This document shows positions 8,634 to 17,685 of a stretch of 64,000 nt of DNA, piece by piece. This DNA comes from Streptomyces sp. NBC_00273 (GTDB lineage: Bacteria; Actinomycetota; Actinomycetes; Streptomycetales; Streptomycetaceae): contig NZ_CP108067.1 of assembly GCF_036178145.1 (NCBI RefSeq), positions 4,154,001 through 4,218,000 of the forward strand. Reading direction: 5' to 3'. Numbering within the stretch: position 1 is the first letter of the stretch; every line of letters begins with the position of its first letter. The notes under the pieces were generated by a model that worked only from the letters and a program-made list of their open reading frames with translations, ran no database searches and was not told the origin of the DNA. The position numbers and the translations under genes were made by a program.

Positions 8634-8958
8634 CCTGACCGGTCTCGAAGCGGCTGATCCGGCCGCCGCCGGGCGCGATCACGAAGCGCCATGTGGTGCG
8701 CATCTCGCCCCAGGTGTCGTTGCGGTAGTTGACGAGCAGGGTGCGGCCGCCGTCGGACTCGGACTGGACGTCCATGTGGCCGCCGGAGTCGAAGATCTCC
8801 CGGTCGATCCAGTCGTGCAGATCGCGGTCGGAGCCGTCGTCGGACATGGTCGCGTCGGCGGTCAGGACCGCGAGGAAGGCGTCCCTGTCGTGCGCGTTGA
8901 CGGCGGCGACGAGGGCGCCGACCACCGGGTCGGACAGTCTGGCGGGGGCGATGGCCAC
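8629..8958 (-). CDS. NTF2/SnoaL-like protein
   Basis: A 109-residue single-domain alpha+beta barrel. VVGALVAAVNAHDRDAFLAVLT followed by Asp-rich ATMSDDGSDRDLHDWIDREI is the usual NTF2-like opening, and WGEMRTTWRFVI forms the C-terminal strands. Cytoplasmic; ligand or enzyme activity unknown. The GTG at 8958 has an excellent AGGAGG six bases upstream. Confidence 0.75.
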   Translation of the reverse strand: MAIAPARLSDPVVGALVAAVNAHDRDAFLAVLTADATMSDDGSDRDLHDWIDREIFDSGGHMDVQSESDGGRTLLVNYRNDTWGEMRTTWRFVIAPGGGRISRFETGQA

Positions 8959-9079
8959 AGGAGCCTCCTGATCGGGCGTACGTTCGTCCGTGCCCGACCA
9001 GGGAACAACGCGGGCGGGTCCGCGTCGTCGACCGTCACCCGTTCGCCCGGCGGACGGCGTGTCAGGGGCGGCGGGCGCG

Positions 9080-9958
9080 TCAGGAGGAGCGGGGAGCGTC
9101 GAGCGCGTCTGCGGCGTGGGTGTTCGGGGTGTCCGGGGCGGTGCGGACGGGGAAGCCGGTGGGCCGGCCCTGCTCCTTGAGCCAGGTCAGCACCTGGTCG
9201 AGGGCGTCGACGGTCTGGGCGCGGTTGCCGCCGCCGTCGTGGAAGAGCACCGTGGGGCCGTTGCCTATCTCGCGCTTGACGGCGTTCACGATCGCGGCGG
9301 TACCGGGCTTGTCGAAGTCCTTGGTGTCGACGTTCCAGCCGAGCGGCCGCATCCCGTGCGCGGCGGCGATGCGCCGGCTGTCGGGGGTGAACGCGCCGCC
9401 GGGGGCCCGGTAGTACTCGACCTTCGCGCCGCCGCCCGCGGCTTCCTCGATCAGCTTCTTCGCCTCCAGGATCTGCTGTTCCTGGTAGGCGACGGGCTTC
9501 TTGTCCATGGCCGTGTCGTGGTTCATGGTGTGGTCGCAGAGCCGGTGTCCGGCCGCGACCACCTCCTTCACCAGGTCGGGATGGGCCTTGGCCTGCGGCC
9601 CGACCATGCAGAAGGTCGCCTTGGCGTCGTGCCGGCGCAGTACGTCCAGCACCTTCGGCGTCCAGCGGGGGTCGGGGCCGTCGTCGATGGTGATGTTGAC
9701 GGCGTCGCCGCCGCCCTCGGAGGCGTGGGCTATGCCCTCGGGTATCCCCTGCGGCTGCTCCCCGGGCCGGCCGTCGTCGCCGCGACCGGAGTGGTCGGTG
9801 GCGCCCGGGCGGGCCACGTTCTGCTGTGAGGCGGCGGTGCCGTCCGGTCCGAACAGGGCCGCCGCGCCCCACACGGTCGCCGCCACGGCGGTGGCCGAGG
9901 CCACGACGGCGACACCGGCCCGGACACCCTTGTTGTTCGCACGCGCCAAGAAGCTCAT
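9080..9958 (-). CDS. polysaccharide deacetylase (CE4, NodB domain)
   Basis: A 292-residue exported or membrane-anchored deacetylase acting on N- or O-acetylated glycans such as peptidoglycan or chitin oligomers. An N-terminal hydrophobic segment (GVAVVASATAVAATVWGAAA) precedes the NodB fold. The five CE4 motifs are visible: TIDDGPDP (catalytic base and metal Asp), HTMNHD (metal His pair), YYRAPGGAF, WNVDTKDF and LFHDGGGNR. The ATG at 9958 has GAGGGGA at correct spacing; the frame extends 19 codons upstream without a site. Upstream lies a run of GGGAC repeats that may be regulatory. Confidence 0.9.
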   Translation of the reverse strand: MSFLARANNKGVRAGVAVVASATAVAATVWGAAALFGPDGTAASQQNVARPGATDHSGRGDDGRPGEQPQGIPEGIAHASEGGGDAVNITIDDGPDPRWTPKVLDVLRRHDAKATFCMVGPQAKAHPDLVKEVVAAGHRLCDHTMNHDTAMDKKPVAYQEQQILEAKKLIEEAAGGGAKVEYYRAPGGAFTPDSRRIAAAHGMRPLGWNVDTKDFDKPGTAAIVNAVKREIGNGPTVLFHDGGGNRAQTVDALDQVLTWLKEQGRPTGFPVRTAPDTPNTHAADALDAPRSS

Positions 9959-10058
9959 GAACAGTCCCCTCCCCATCCACTGTGTGGGCGTTCTGTGGAT
10001 CAGGACGTTCGTCACCGCCGGGAAGTTCCAGCCAAATAGCCCATAAATTCCCTGTTAT

Positions 10059-10089
10059 GGGACTGTTGGGACCGATGGGACTTTAGTCC
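10059..10089. promoter_or_regulatory. GGGAC direct repeats and a DosR-like palindrome core
   Basis: GGGAC begins at 10059, 10068 and 10077, a 9-bp period. The last copy continues as GGGACTTTAGTCC, matching the 13-base core of the mycobacterial DosR/DevR consensus GGGACTWWAGTCC. It lies 101-131 bp upstream of the deacetylase start and 125-155 bp upstream of the SPD-repeat gene. Binding by a DevR homologue is inference. Confidence 0.4.
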
Positions 10090-10213
10090 TGCATGGAGTT
10101 GCAACCTGCCCGCACGAACACGCCCGAAACGGACAGATCTTCGACAGCATCCGTTCTGCATCTCAAGTCGGCGCGCCTGCAAGGAGGTTCGCCGGTCGGA
10201 GCACTCGATCAGA

Positions 10214-10654
10214 ATGGAGTCCATGGACTCGCCGGACTCATCGGACTCACCGGACTCGCCGGACTCACCGGACTCGCCGGACTCGCCGGACGACCGCTCC
10301 GACTGGCCGGTGGACAAGCTGACCGCGCTCCGCCTCGGCCGGAGACTGGTGACGGAGGTCCCGGCGTCCCACTCGGGCCGCCGTGCGTTCGTGGACGTGA
10401 CCCCCTCCCGGAGCCGGGCCGACGACCGGGCACGGGACGAGGGCTGGGCGCGCGGCGACACGGGCCGCCGCTTCCGCCTGAAGCACTGGGAGTACGACGG
10501 CGAACGCCTCGACGGCTTCGACTACGACATCGGCGCGGTCCTCGTCGCGTCCGCCGAGGCCGCCGACGAGGCCGGCCTGCTCGCCGCGCTCACCGCCTGG
10601 GGTCTGCGCCCCGGGGCCTTCGCGTACCCCTGGGAGACGGACGACCCCGGGTAG
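10214..10654 (+). CDS. conserved small protein with Ser-Pro-Asp repeat N-terminus
   Basis: 146 residues. Residues 5-27 are an acidic SPD repeat encoded by seven 9-bp units. The remaining ~115 residues (LGRRLVTEVPASHSGRRAF, FRLKHWEYDGERLDGFDYDI) look like one folded alpha/beta domain with no family I can name. The DNA repeat suggests the N-terminal length varies between strains. The ATG at 10214 follows AGGAGG only at a long distance (10182), so the true start could be later, within the repeat. Cytoplasmic. Confidence 0.65.
   Translation: MESMDSPDSSDSPDSPDSPDSPDSPDDRSDWPVDKLTALRLGRRLVTEVPASHSGRRAFVDVTPSRSRADDRARDEGWARGDTGRRFRLKHWEYDGERLDGFDYDIGAVLVASAEAADEAGLLAALTAWGLRPGAFAYPWETDDPG
10225..10287 (+). 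repeat. seven 9-bp tandem repeats (GGACTCNCC)
   Basis: Seven contiguous copies of GGACTC(G/A)(C/T)C encode the Ser-Pro-Asp tract of the surrounding gene. The 9-bp unit keeps the reading frame whatever the copy number. Confidence 0.85.
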
Positions 10655-10674
10655 CGGCGCCCGGACACGCCGGA

Positions 10675-10709
10675 AGGCGGCACCCCCGGCCGTCCCGGTG
10701 GTGCCGCCT
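10675..10709. terminator. bidirectional terminator
   Basis: Perfect 10-bp stem AGGCGGCACC/GGTGCCGCCT with a 15-base loop, between the converging SPD-repeat and MFS genes. Confidence 0.75.
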
Positions 10710-10731
10710 CCCTGGCGGCGCGTACTCGGTG

Positions 10732-12453
<1,722 letters not shown>

Positions 12454-12467
12454 AATTGGGGAGAGCC

Positions 12468-13046
12468 ATGTCCAGCAGCAGTCCGCAGCGGCGCCGTGGC
12501 GACACGCGTCAGCGCATCCAGGACGTCGCACTGGAGCTCTTCGCAGAGCAGGGGTACGAGAAGACGTCGCTGCGCGAGATCGCGGAGCGGCTGGAGGTCA
12601 CGAAGGCGGCGCTGTACTACCACTTCAAGACCAAGGAAGACATCATCATCAGCATCTTCGAGGACCTGACCCGGCCCATCGACGAGCTGATCACGTGGGC
12701 GGAGGGCCAGCCGCGCACCCTGGAGACCAAGCGCGAAGTGCTGCGCCGCTACAGCGAGGCGATGGCGGGTGGCGCCGTGCTGTACCGCTTCATGCAGGAG
12801 AACCAGGCGACGATGCGCGAGCTCACCATCGGCGAGACGGTGAAGAAGCGGCTCTTCACCCTGGTGGAACTGCTCCGCACGCAGGACGGCCCGCTGACGG
12901 ACCAGGTCCGCTGCGTCAGCGCGCTGTTCACGCTGCACGCCGGGATGATGTTCCTCCAGCACGTCGAGGGCAACCCGGAGGAGACCCGCCTGGCGGCCCT
13001 GGAGGTCGCCACGGACCTCATCACCCAGGCCCACCACGAGGCGTAG
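12468..13046 (+). CDS. TetR family repressor of the adjacent MFS pump
   Basis: 192 residues. The N-terminal helix-turn-helix (RQRIQDVALELFAEQGYEKT SLREIAERLEVTKAALYYHF) is typical TetR, with an all-helical ligand domain behind it. The ATG at 12468 follows GGGGAGAG; a TTG twelve bases upstream is in frame but lacks a site. Position and the shared operator argue that it represses both itself and the exporter, with release by a pump substrate. That is inference from layout. Confidence 0.9.
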   Translation: MSSSSPQRRRGDTRQRIQDVALELFAEQGYEKTSLREIAERLEVTKAALYYHFKTKEDIIISIFEDLTRPIDELITWAEGQPRTLETKREVLRRYSEAMAGGAVLYRFMQENQATMRELTIGETVKKRLFTLVELLRTQDGPLTDQVRCVSALFTLHAGMMFLQHVEGNPEETRLAALEVATDLITQAHHEA

Positions 13047-13094
13047 GACTCCGCGGACCGACCCCGCGGAGATAGGTACGCCTACTCATGTCCT

Positions 13095-13132
13095 GCCGCC
13101 GGATCCCCCGTACGTTCGGGGGATCCGGCGGC
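13095..13132 (+). terminator. strong terminator after tetR
   Basis: Perfect 16-bp stem (GCCGCCGGATCCCCCG and complement) with a 6-base loop, no U-tract. Confidence 0.85.
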
Positions 13133-13152
13133 GTGTGATGTGGGAGGGAAAC

Positions 13153-13596
13153 ATGGGGCTCAGCCCCGAGTGGGAGAAGCTGTTCGCGGCTCCTCCCCGG
13201 ATGAACTTGGCGTCGGCGAACGTACCCGCGGGCGGCGGTGGGGGCAGCACGGACCTCGATGTGAGCCAGGCTCCGTGGACCAGCGCCTCCGGCGTCTCCG
13301 CCGAACTCACCGTCACCACCCGTACGGCCCTGACCCGGCTGGACAGCGCGCACGAGGGCGTCGTCCCCACCCTCGAAGGCTTCATGCTGCCCGCGGTCCT
13401 CGGAGAGGTGCGCACGTCCTGGAAGGGTCGCCTCGAAGACGTCCGGTCCGAGTGCACGCGGCTGGAGGGCTCGTTGAAGACCGCGGGCAAGGAGTTCGGC
13501 GAGGTCGACCACCGGGTGAAGGGCGGGTTCGACGCCCTCCACCCCGACGGTGCGGCCGGCGAGCACCGCGCGGACAAGGCCGGTAGCGCCCGATGA
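13153..13596 (+). CDS. WXG100-like protein upstream of DUF1023 hydrolase
   Basis: 147 residues, mostly helical after a Gly-rich stretch (residues 26-31). The segment VRTSWKGRLEDVRSECTRLE carries a W-x-G turn between two predicted helices, as in ESX/type VII partner proteins. The protein is longer than a canonical WXG100 and lacks an obvious YxxxD/E tail. The ATG at 13153 follows GGGAGGG. Its stop overlaps the next ATG (ATGA at 13593), so it is translationally coupled to the hydrolase. A type VII secretion link is inference from motif and neighbour. Confidence 0.65.
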   Translation: MGLSPEWEKLFAAPPRMNLASANVPAGGGGGSTDLDVSQAPWTSASGVSAELTVTTRTALTRLDSAHEGVVPTLEGFMLPAVLGEVRTSWKGRLEDVRSECTRLEGSLKTAGKEFGEVDHRVKGGFDALHPDGAAGEHRADKAGSAR

Positions 13597-13772
13597 TGAC
13601 CTGGCAGCACCTGAAGGACCTCAAGCGGACCGAGTACGAGGAGGCGGCGGACGGCTGGGGTGAAGTCAGCAGCCGTGCCTACGCGGCCAAGGACGCGTCG
13701 AGAACGAGATGCTCGCGAAGCTGCGCGACACCCAGACGGCGCAGACCGCCGATGCGGCCCTCGGTGACCTGA
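13593..13772 (+). pseudogene. N-terminal piece of the DUF1023 hydrolase, out of frame
   Basis: Starts ATGATG overlapping the previous stop and reads MTWQHLKDLKRTEYEEAADG, then WGEVSSRAYAAKD, before running into unrelated Arg-rich sequence and a stop at 13772. The +2-shifted frame continues the sense as RVENEMLAKLRD. Restoring one C after position 13694 (GAC-CGC-GTC-GAG) joins the two into one gene. Either a real frameshift or a sequencing error. Confidence 0.75.
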
Positions 13773-15454
13773 GCCGGCTGGCCCGCAACTTCCAATACAT
13801 CCACGCCGAGTGCGGGCTCGTTCGTACGGCCCTGAACGGCTTCGCCGCCGAAGTGGCCACTCCGCAGAGCCTTCTCAACGCGGCGCTGGAGGAGGCCGAG
13901 GGCTACGGCTTCACCGTCCACCAGGACGGCTCGATCTCCTATCCGGCCGGCACCCCGTCCAGCCCGTACCTCAAGCCCGCCGAGGGGGGCACGGCCGGCC
14001 CGACCCCCGCCGGCCCGCTGCTCCCGGGGGCGAGCAACCCGCTGTCCCCCGCGCCAAGCGGGGGTCTGGTCATCAACCCGAACAAGGCCAGGGCCGAGGG
14101 CATAGCGCAGCGCATAGCCTCCGCGTGCCACACGGCGGCGGAGATCGACTCCCGCTACCGCACCGCCCTCTCTGAGCTCAAGGTGGAACGTGGCCTGCGC
14201 GTTGACGACAAGGTCTGGGCCGATGCGGCGAAGGACCTCCAGCGCACGCGTGACGCCGCCAGCAAGTACCTGAAGGACTCGGACATCCCGCACGGCAAGC
14301 CCCCCGCGGAGAACTCCGCCTGGTGGAACGGCCTCAACCAGGAGCAGCGGGACGAGTACGTCTCCCTCTACCCCGCGAGCGTCGGCGCTCTGGACGGCAT
14401 TCCGTCCGAGGTCCGCGACACGGCGAACCGTGTCGTCCTCGCCGAGAACCACGGCACGCGCCAGGTGGAACTGGACGCCTGGCGCGGCAAGGAGCCGCCC
14501 CGGTACGAGAAGTACATCAGCCCGATCACCGGCCGTGAGGTCAAGGGCGCGCAGATCGAGTCGAAGGCGTGGAAGGAGTGGGACGCGAAGCGCAAGGAGA
14601 TGCAGGACCGGCTGGACGGGATGCAGCACGTACAGGACCGGCTCACCGAGTCCGAGGCCGGCAACCGGCCCGAGGGCTACCTCCTGGGCTTCGCCGACAC
14701 CAAGAACGGCCAGGCCATCGTGTCGATCGGCAACCCGGACACGGCGGACAACGTGGTGACCTACGTGCCGGGGACGTACTCGACCCTGGCGGGCGTCGAC
14801 GGTGACCTCGCGCGAGCCGAGGACCTCCAGAAGAAGGCGGAGGAAGCGGACCCCGCACGGAAGACGGCTTCGATCCTCTGGCTCGGCTACGAGGCGCCCC
14901 AGAGCATCGTGCCGGAGGCCGCCAGCGACAGCTGGGCCGACGCCGCGAAGGATCCGCTGAATCGGTTCCTCACCGGGGTCGACACCGCCCACACCGACGG
15001 CCCGGTGAACTCCACCGTCCTCGGCCACAGCTACGGGACATTGGTCGCGGGCAAGGCCCTGGCCGAGAACCCCGAGCTGCCCGTGGACAACGTCATCTTC
15101 GTCGGGAGCCCGGGTGTGGGCGTGGAGCACGCGAAGGACTTGGGGGTCCCGCCGGACAAGGTGTGGGCGGCCACGGCCGACCACGACCTCATCAACTGGG
15201 CCCCCTCCCCCAAAGCGGTCGCCGGCGGGTGGTTCGGGCCCCTCTACCCGCCCGGACTCATCGAGCTCCTCGATGATCACTCGATCCTGTACGGAACGGA
15301 CCCGTCCACGGATGAATTCGGCGGCCGGACCTTCGGTGTGGCCCCTGGCAAATCGGTCGGAGAGGGTGGGGAGCTCATGCCCGCACACTCGCAGTACTGG
15401 CAAGGCGAGTCTCTCGGGAACATGGCGAACATCGTGACAGGGAAGGCGAAATGA
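13709..15454 (+). CDS. DUF1023 alpha/beta hydrolase (main part)
   Basis: The 581-residue in-frame part. A helical N-terminal half (MLAKLRDTQTAQTADAALGD and following) resembles the WXG-like leader of actinobacterial DUF1023 proteins. The C-terminal half is a serine hydrolase with nucleophile elbow GHSYGTLVAG, and downstream a likely His in PAHSQYW. No signal peptide is present, consistent with non-Sec export or a cytoplasmic role. Upstream residues belong to the fragment at 13593, so the intact protein would be about 620 residues. The ATG at 13709 has no ribosome site and is probably an internal Met. The stop overlaps the next gene (ATGA). Confidence 0.8.
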   Translation: MLAKLRDTQTAQTADAALGDLSRLARNFQYIHAECGLVRTALNGFAAEVATPQSLLNAALEEAEGYGFTVHQDGSISYPAGTPSSPYLKPAEGGTAGPTPAGPLLPGASNPLSPAPSGGLVINPNKARAEGIAQRIASACHTAAEIDSRYRTALSELKVERGLRVDDKVWADAAKDLQRTRDAASKYLKDSDIPHGKPPAENSAWWNGLNQEQRDEYVSLYPASVGALDGIPSEVRDTANRVVLAENHGTRQVELDAWRGKEPPRYEKYISPITGREVKGAQIESKAWKEWDAKRKEMQDRLDGMQHVQDRLTESEAGNRPEGYLLGFADTKNGQAIVSIGNPDTADNVVTYVPGTYSTLAGVDGDLARAEDLQKKAEEADPARKTASILWLGYEAPQSIVPEAASDSWADAAKDPLNRFLTGVDTAHTDGPVNSTVLGHSYGTLVAGKALAENPELPVDNVIFVGSPGVGVEHAKDLGVPPDKVWAATADHDLINWAPSPKAVAGGWFGPLYPPGLIELLDDHSILYGTDPSTDEFGGRTFGVAPGKSVGEGGELMPAHSQYWQGESLGNMANIVTGKAK

Positions 15455-16389
15455 ATCGCCGCAGAAGGACCGCAACAGCACTGACCGGGCTCGCATTCGC
15501 CCTTGCGGCATGTGCAGGACCAGGAGAGCAGAAGAAAGTGATCATGGATGATCAACAGGTCATCGCACGCGCCGAGGAGATCGTCCAGCAGACGCTGGGC
15601 GCCCTGTCGCCGAAACCCACCCCGAAACGGGACGGTCGGTACGGGCCCGGTGCATGTCTGGCCGACTACGGCAAGAGCGATCGCCAGCAAGTCCACGTCA
15701 GCTACCGGCTCGAAGGCGTTCCCGGCTCCGCCGGGCGACAACTGGTCCGCCAGGCCCGCGATGCGTGGGTCGGGCTGGGCTACACGTTCCAGAGCGCCAC
15801 GTCGGACGGCAACTGGGCGGATCCGGGCACGGGCGTCCACATGAGCACGGTTCCCGACGACTACCGGATGACCATCCAGAACAGCGTCACGGACCCGGCG
15901 ACCGGCGACGGCACCGCCATCCTCACCATCACCTCCCCGTGCTACGTCCCGAAGTCAGGGGCGTCGACCTCCCCCACCGAGCAGTCACAGTCACAGTCGC
16001 AGTCTCAGTCGCAGCCGCAGTCCGCTGACGAGGCCTCGAAGCAGGCGGTGCTCGCGCACTCGAGCCGTATCTACGACGCCCTGCGCGTCCGGCACGACGC
16101 GGCGGGCGGCGAGGTCCTGCGTACGGTGGAGGACGAGGGCGCGACCTACGTCCACCACACCTGGGCGACCGAGCCCCTGGCCGACGACCGGGCGGCCCGG
16201 GCGATGGCACGAGTCCAGGAGCACTTCGAGGGTTCCGGCTGGCGGGTCCGCAGCATCGCGGGCCGCCTCGTCGCCCTCAACCCCGCCGACGAAGTGGCGG
16301 CCCAGCTGGCCCGGGCGGACCACGGCGGCCTGAACGTCGGCGTCACCGGCCCGGCCACCCCGGTCCTGCACGGCCCCGCCTCGGCATGA
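15451..16389 (+). CDS. lipoprotein with two similar halves and Ser-Gln repeat linker
   Basis: 312 residues. The signal peptide ends ALAACAGPG, a lipobox with Cys21. Residues ~60-170 and ~200-305 look like two copies of one domain: RLEGVPGSAGRQLVRQARDA/WVGLGYTF in the first aligns with the region around TEPLADDRAARAMARVQEHF/EGSGWRV in the second. A (Ser-Gln)n tract of about twelve residues links them (15985-16020). Its start overlaps the hydrolase stop and its own stop overlaps a decayed third copy. Function unknown. In this context it could be an anchored partner or immunity-like protein of the hydrolase, but nothing proves it. Confidence 0.8.
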   Translation: MNRRRRTATALTGLAFALAACAGPGEQKKVIMDDQQVIARAEEIVQQTLGALSPKPTPKRDGRYGPGACLADYGKSDRQQVHVSYRLEGVPGSAGRQLVRQARDAWVGLGYTFQSATSDGNWADPGTGVHMSTVPDDYRMTIQNSVTDPATGDGTAILTITSPCYVPKSGASTSPTEQSQSQSQSQSQPQSADEASKQAVLAHSSRIYDALRVRHDAAGGEVLRTVEDEGATYVHHTWATEPLADDRAARAMARVQEHFEGSGWRVRSIAGRLVALNPADEVAAQLARADHGGLNVGVTGPATPVLHGPASA

Positions 16390-16545
16390 ACCTGCGCAGA
16401 GGGCTGGCACGGGGAGCGCTGCTCGTCCTGACGTGCCCGACGCCCGCGCGCCCGGCCCGGGCACAGCCGGCGCAGGGGTTGACGACGAACGAGCAGCAGG
16501 CCGTCTCGCGCGCCTAGGAGATGGTCGAGCCGGCCGGATGGGCGG
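16386..16545 (+). pseudogene. truncated paralogue of the preceding lipoprotein gene
   Basis: An ATGA overlap opens MNLRRGLARGALLVLTCPTP and reads on to TNEQQAVSRA before TAG at 16515-16517. The next codons are EMVE. The preceding lipoprotein has MDDQQVIARAEEIV at the equivalent place, so TAG stands where GAG (Glu) is expected. Nothing of the gene survives beyond about 16545, where the convergent DUF1348 gene ends. Confidence 0.7.
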
Positions 16546-16547
16546 GA

Positions 16548-16958
16548 TCAGACGATGCGGCGGTCCTCGGCGGCGATCGGGACGTCGTTGATGCTCGCCT
16601 CGCGGCGGCGCATCAGACCGTCGTCCGCGAACTCCCACTGCTCGTTGCCGTGGCTGCGCCACCACTGGCCGGCCCCGTCGTGCCATTCGTACTCGAAGCG
16701 GACGGAGATGCGGTTGCCCGTGAAGGCCCACAGCTCCTTGCGGAGCCGGTAGTCGAGCTCGCGCTCCCACTTCTCGGCGAGGAACGCGCGGATCTCGGCG
16801 CGACCGGTGAGGAAGCGGTCGCGGTTGCGCCAGAGCGAGTCCTCCGTGTACGCGAGGGCGACGCGTTCGGGATCGCGGCTGTTCCAGGCGTCCTCGGCGG
16901 CCTGGACCTTGGCGCGCGCGGACTCCTCGGTGAAGGGCGGCAGGGGCGGACGTGTCAC
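16548..16958 (-). CDS. DUF1348 nuclear transport factor 2-like protein
   Basis: A 136-residue NTF2-fold protein. [60 protein letters not shown] and [20 protein letters not shown] are the DUF1348 signature. Family activity is undetermined. The GTG at 16958 follows GGAGG with correct spacing. It is divergent from a TetR gene, and both start regions carry perfect palindromes, so it is the probable target of that repressor. Confidence 0.9.
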   Translation of the reverse strand: MTRPPLPPFTEESARAKVQAAEDAWNSRDPERVALAYTEDSLWRNRDRFLTGRAEIRAFLAEKWERELDYRLRKELWAFTGNRISVRFEYEWHDGAGQWWRSHGNEQWEFADDGLMRRREASINDVPIAAEDRRIV

Positions 16959-16983
16959 GGCGGTACCTCCGGAAGGGAAGGGC

Positions 16984-16999
16984 GAGAACGATCGTTCTC
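16984..16999. promoter_or_regulatory. perfect TetR-type palindrome 1
   Basis: GAGAACGATCGTTCTC, 16 bp, 25 bp upstream of the DUF1348 gene start. Confidence 0.8.
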
Positions 17000-17016
17000 C
17001 TCGCCGCCCACCGTAC

Positions 17017-17032
17017 GAGAACGGCCGTTCTC
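17017..17032. promoter_or_regulatory. perfect TetR-type palindrome 2
   Basis: GAGAACGGCCGTTCTC, with one more flanking C/G pair. It shares both 7-base half-sites with the first palindrome. Centres are 33 bp apart, about three helical turns, and this copy lies 31 bp upstream of the tetR start. Confidence 0.8.
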
Positions 17033-17063
17033 GCCGCAAGGGGAAACGGGCTACCCTGCCCTC

Positions 17064-17591
17064 ATGGACGATGAAGAGGCGCGGACCCGACTGCTGGACG
17101 CGGCGGAGGAGCTGTTCTACCGGCACGGCATCCAGGCCGTCGGCATGGACCGCATCCGCACCGCATCCGGGGTGCCCCTCAAGCGCCTCTACCGCCTCTT
17201 CCCCGCGAAGGAATCCCTGGTCTCCGCCTACCTGGAACGTCGCGACCGGCGCTGGCTGGACTCCCTGCGCACCGCAGCCCTCGCCCCGGCCGAGCCGCGG
17301 GCGCGGGTGCTCGCGGTCTTCGACTGGCTGGCGAACTGGTTCACCGAGCCCGACTTCCGGGGCTGCGCGTTCCTCAATGCGTACGGGGAGCTGGGAGCGG
17401 CGGCCCCGGAGATCGTCCGCATCCACAAGGCCGAACTCCACGCCTTGCTGGTCGACCTGACCGCCGACCCCGCCCTCGCCGACCGGCTCCTGATCCTGAC
17501 CGAGGGAGCGACGACGGTGGCCGCCCTCGCCCCCGGCCCGGAGCCGGCCCACCGGGCCCGGGACATCGCGGAGCTCCTCCTGAGGGAGTGA
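17064..17591 (+). CDS. TetR family regulator of the DUF1348 gene
   Basis: 175 residues with helix-turn-helix [20 protein letters not shown] followed by [20 protein letters not shown]. The C-terminal domain contains [14 protein letters not shown], a motif recurrent in one TetR subgroup. The ATG at 17064 has no clear ribosome site. Divergent arrangement with the DUF1348 gene and the two matched palindromes imply autorepression plus repression of that gene. Confidence 0.88.
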   Translation: MDDEEARTRLLDAAEELFYRHGIQAVGMDRIRTASGVPLKRLYRLFPAKESLVSAYLERRDRRWLDSLRTAALAPAEPRARVLAVFDWLANWFTEPDFRGCAFLNAYGELGAAAPEIVRIHKAELHALLVDLTADPALADRLLILTEGATTVAALAPGPEPAHRARDIAELLLRE

Positions 17592-17621
17592 CGCAGGTCA
17601 CGCCACACGGTCCCGTAGGGC

Positions 17622-17648
17622 TGTCACATCCGGGCCGCGTTTTCCGTC
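17622..17648 (+). promoter_or_regulatory. ECF41-type sigma promoter
   Basis: TGTCACA at 17622-17628 and CGTC at 17645-17648 are separated by exactly 16 bases. This matches the promoter described for group ECF41 sigma factors (TGTCACA-N16-CGTC). It lies 37 bases upstream of an AhpD/carboxymuconolactone decarboxylase-like gene, a typical ECF41 target class. Confidence 0.75.
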
Positions 17649-17685
17649 AGAGCTGTGTAACGACCGACACGGCAAGGAGATCACG

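Noticed and set aside
10231..10290. CRISPR-like array at the GGACTCNCC repeats
   Set aside because: Units are 9 bp, contiguous and in frame inside a coding sequence; there are no spacers.
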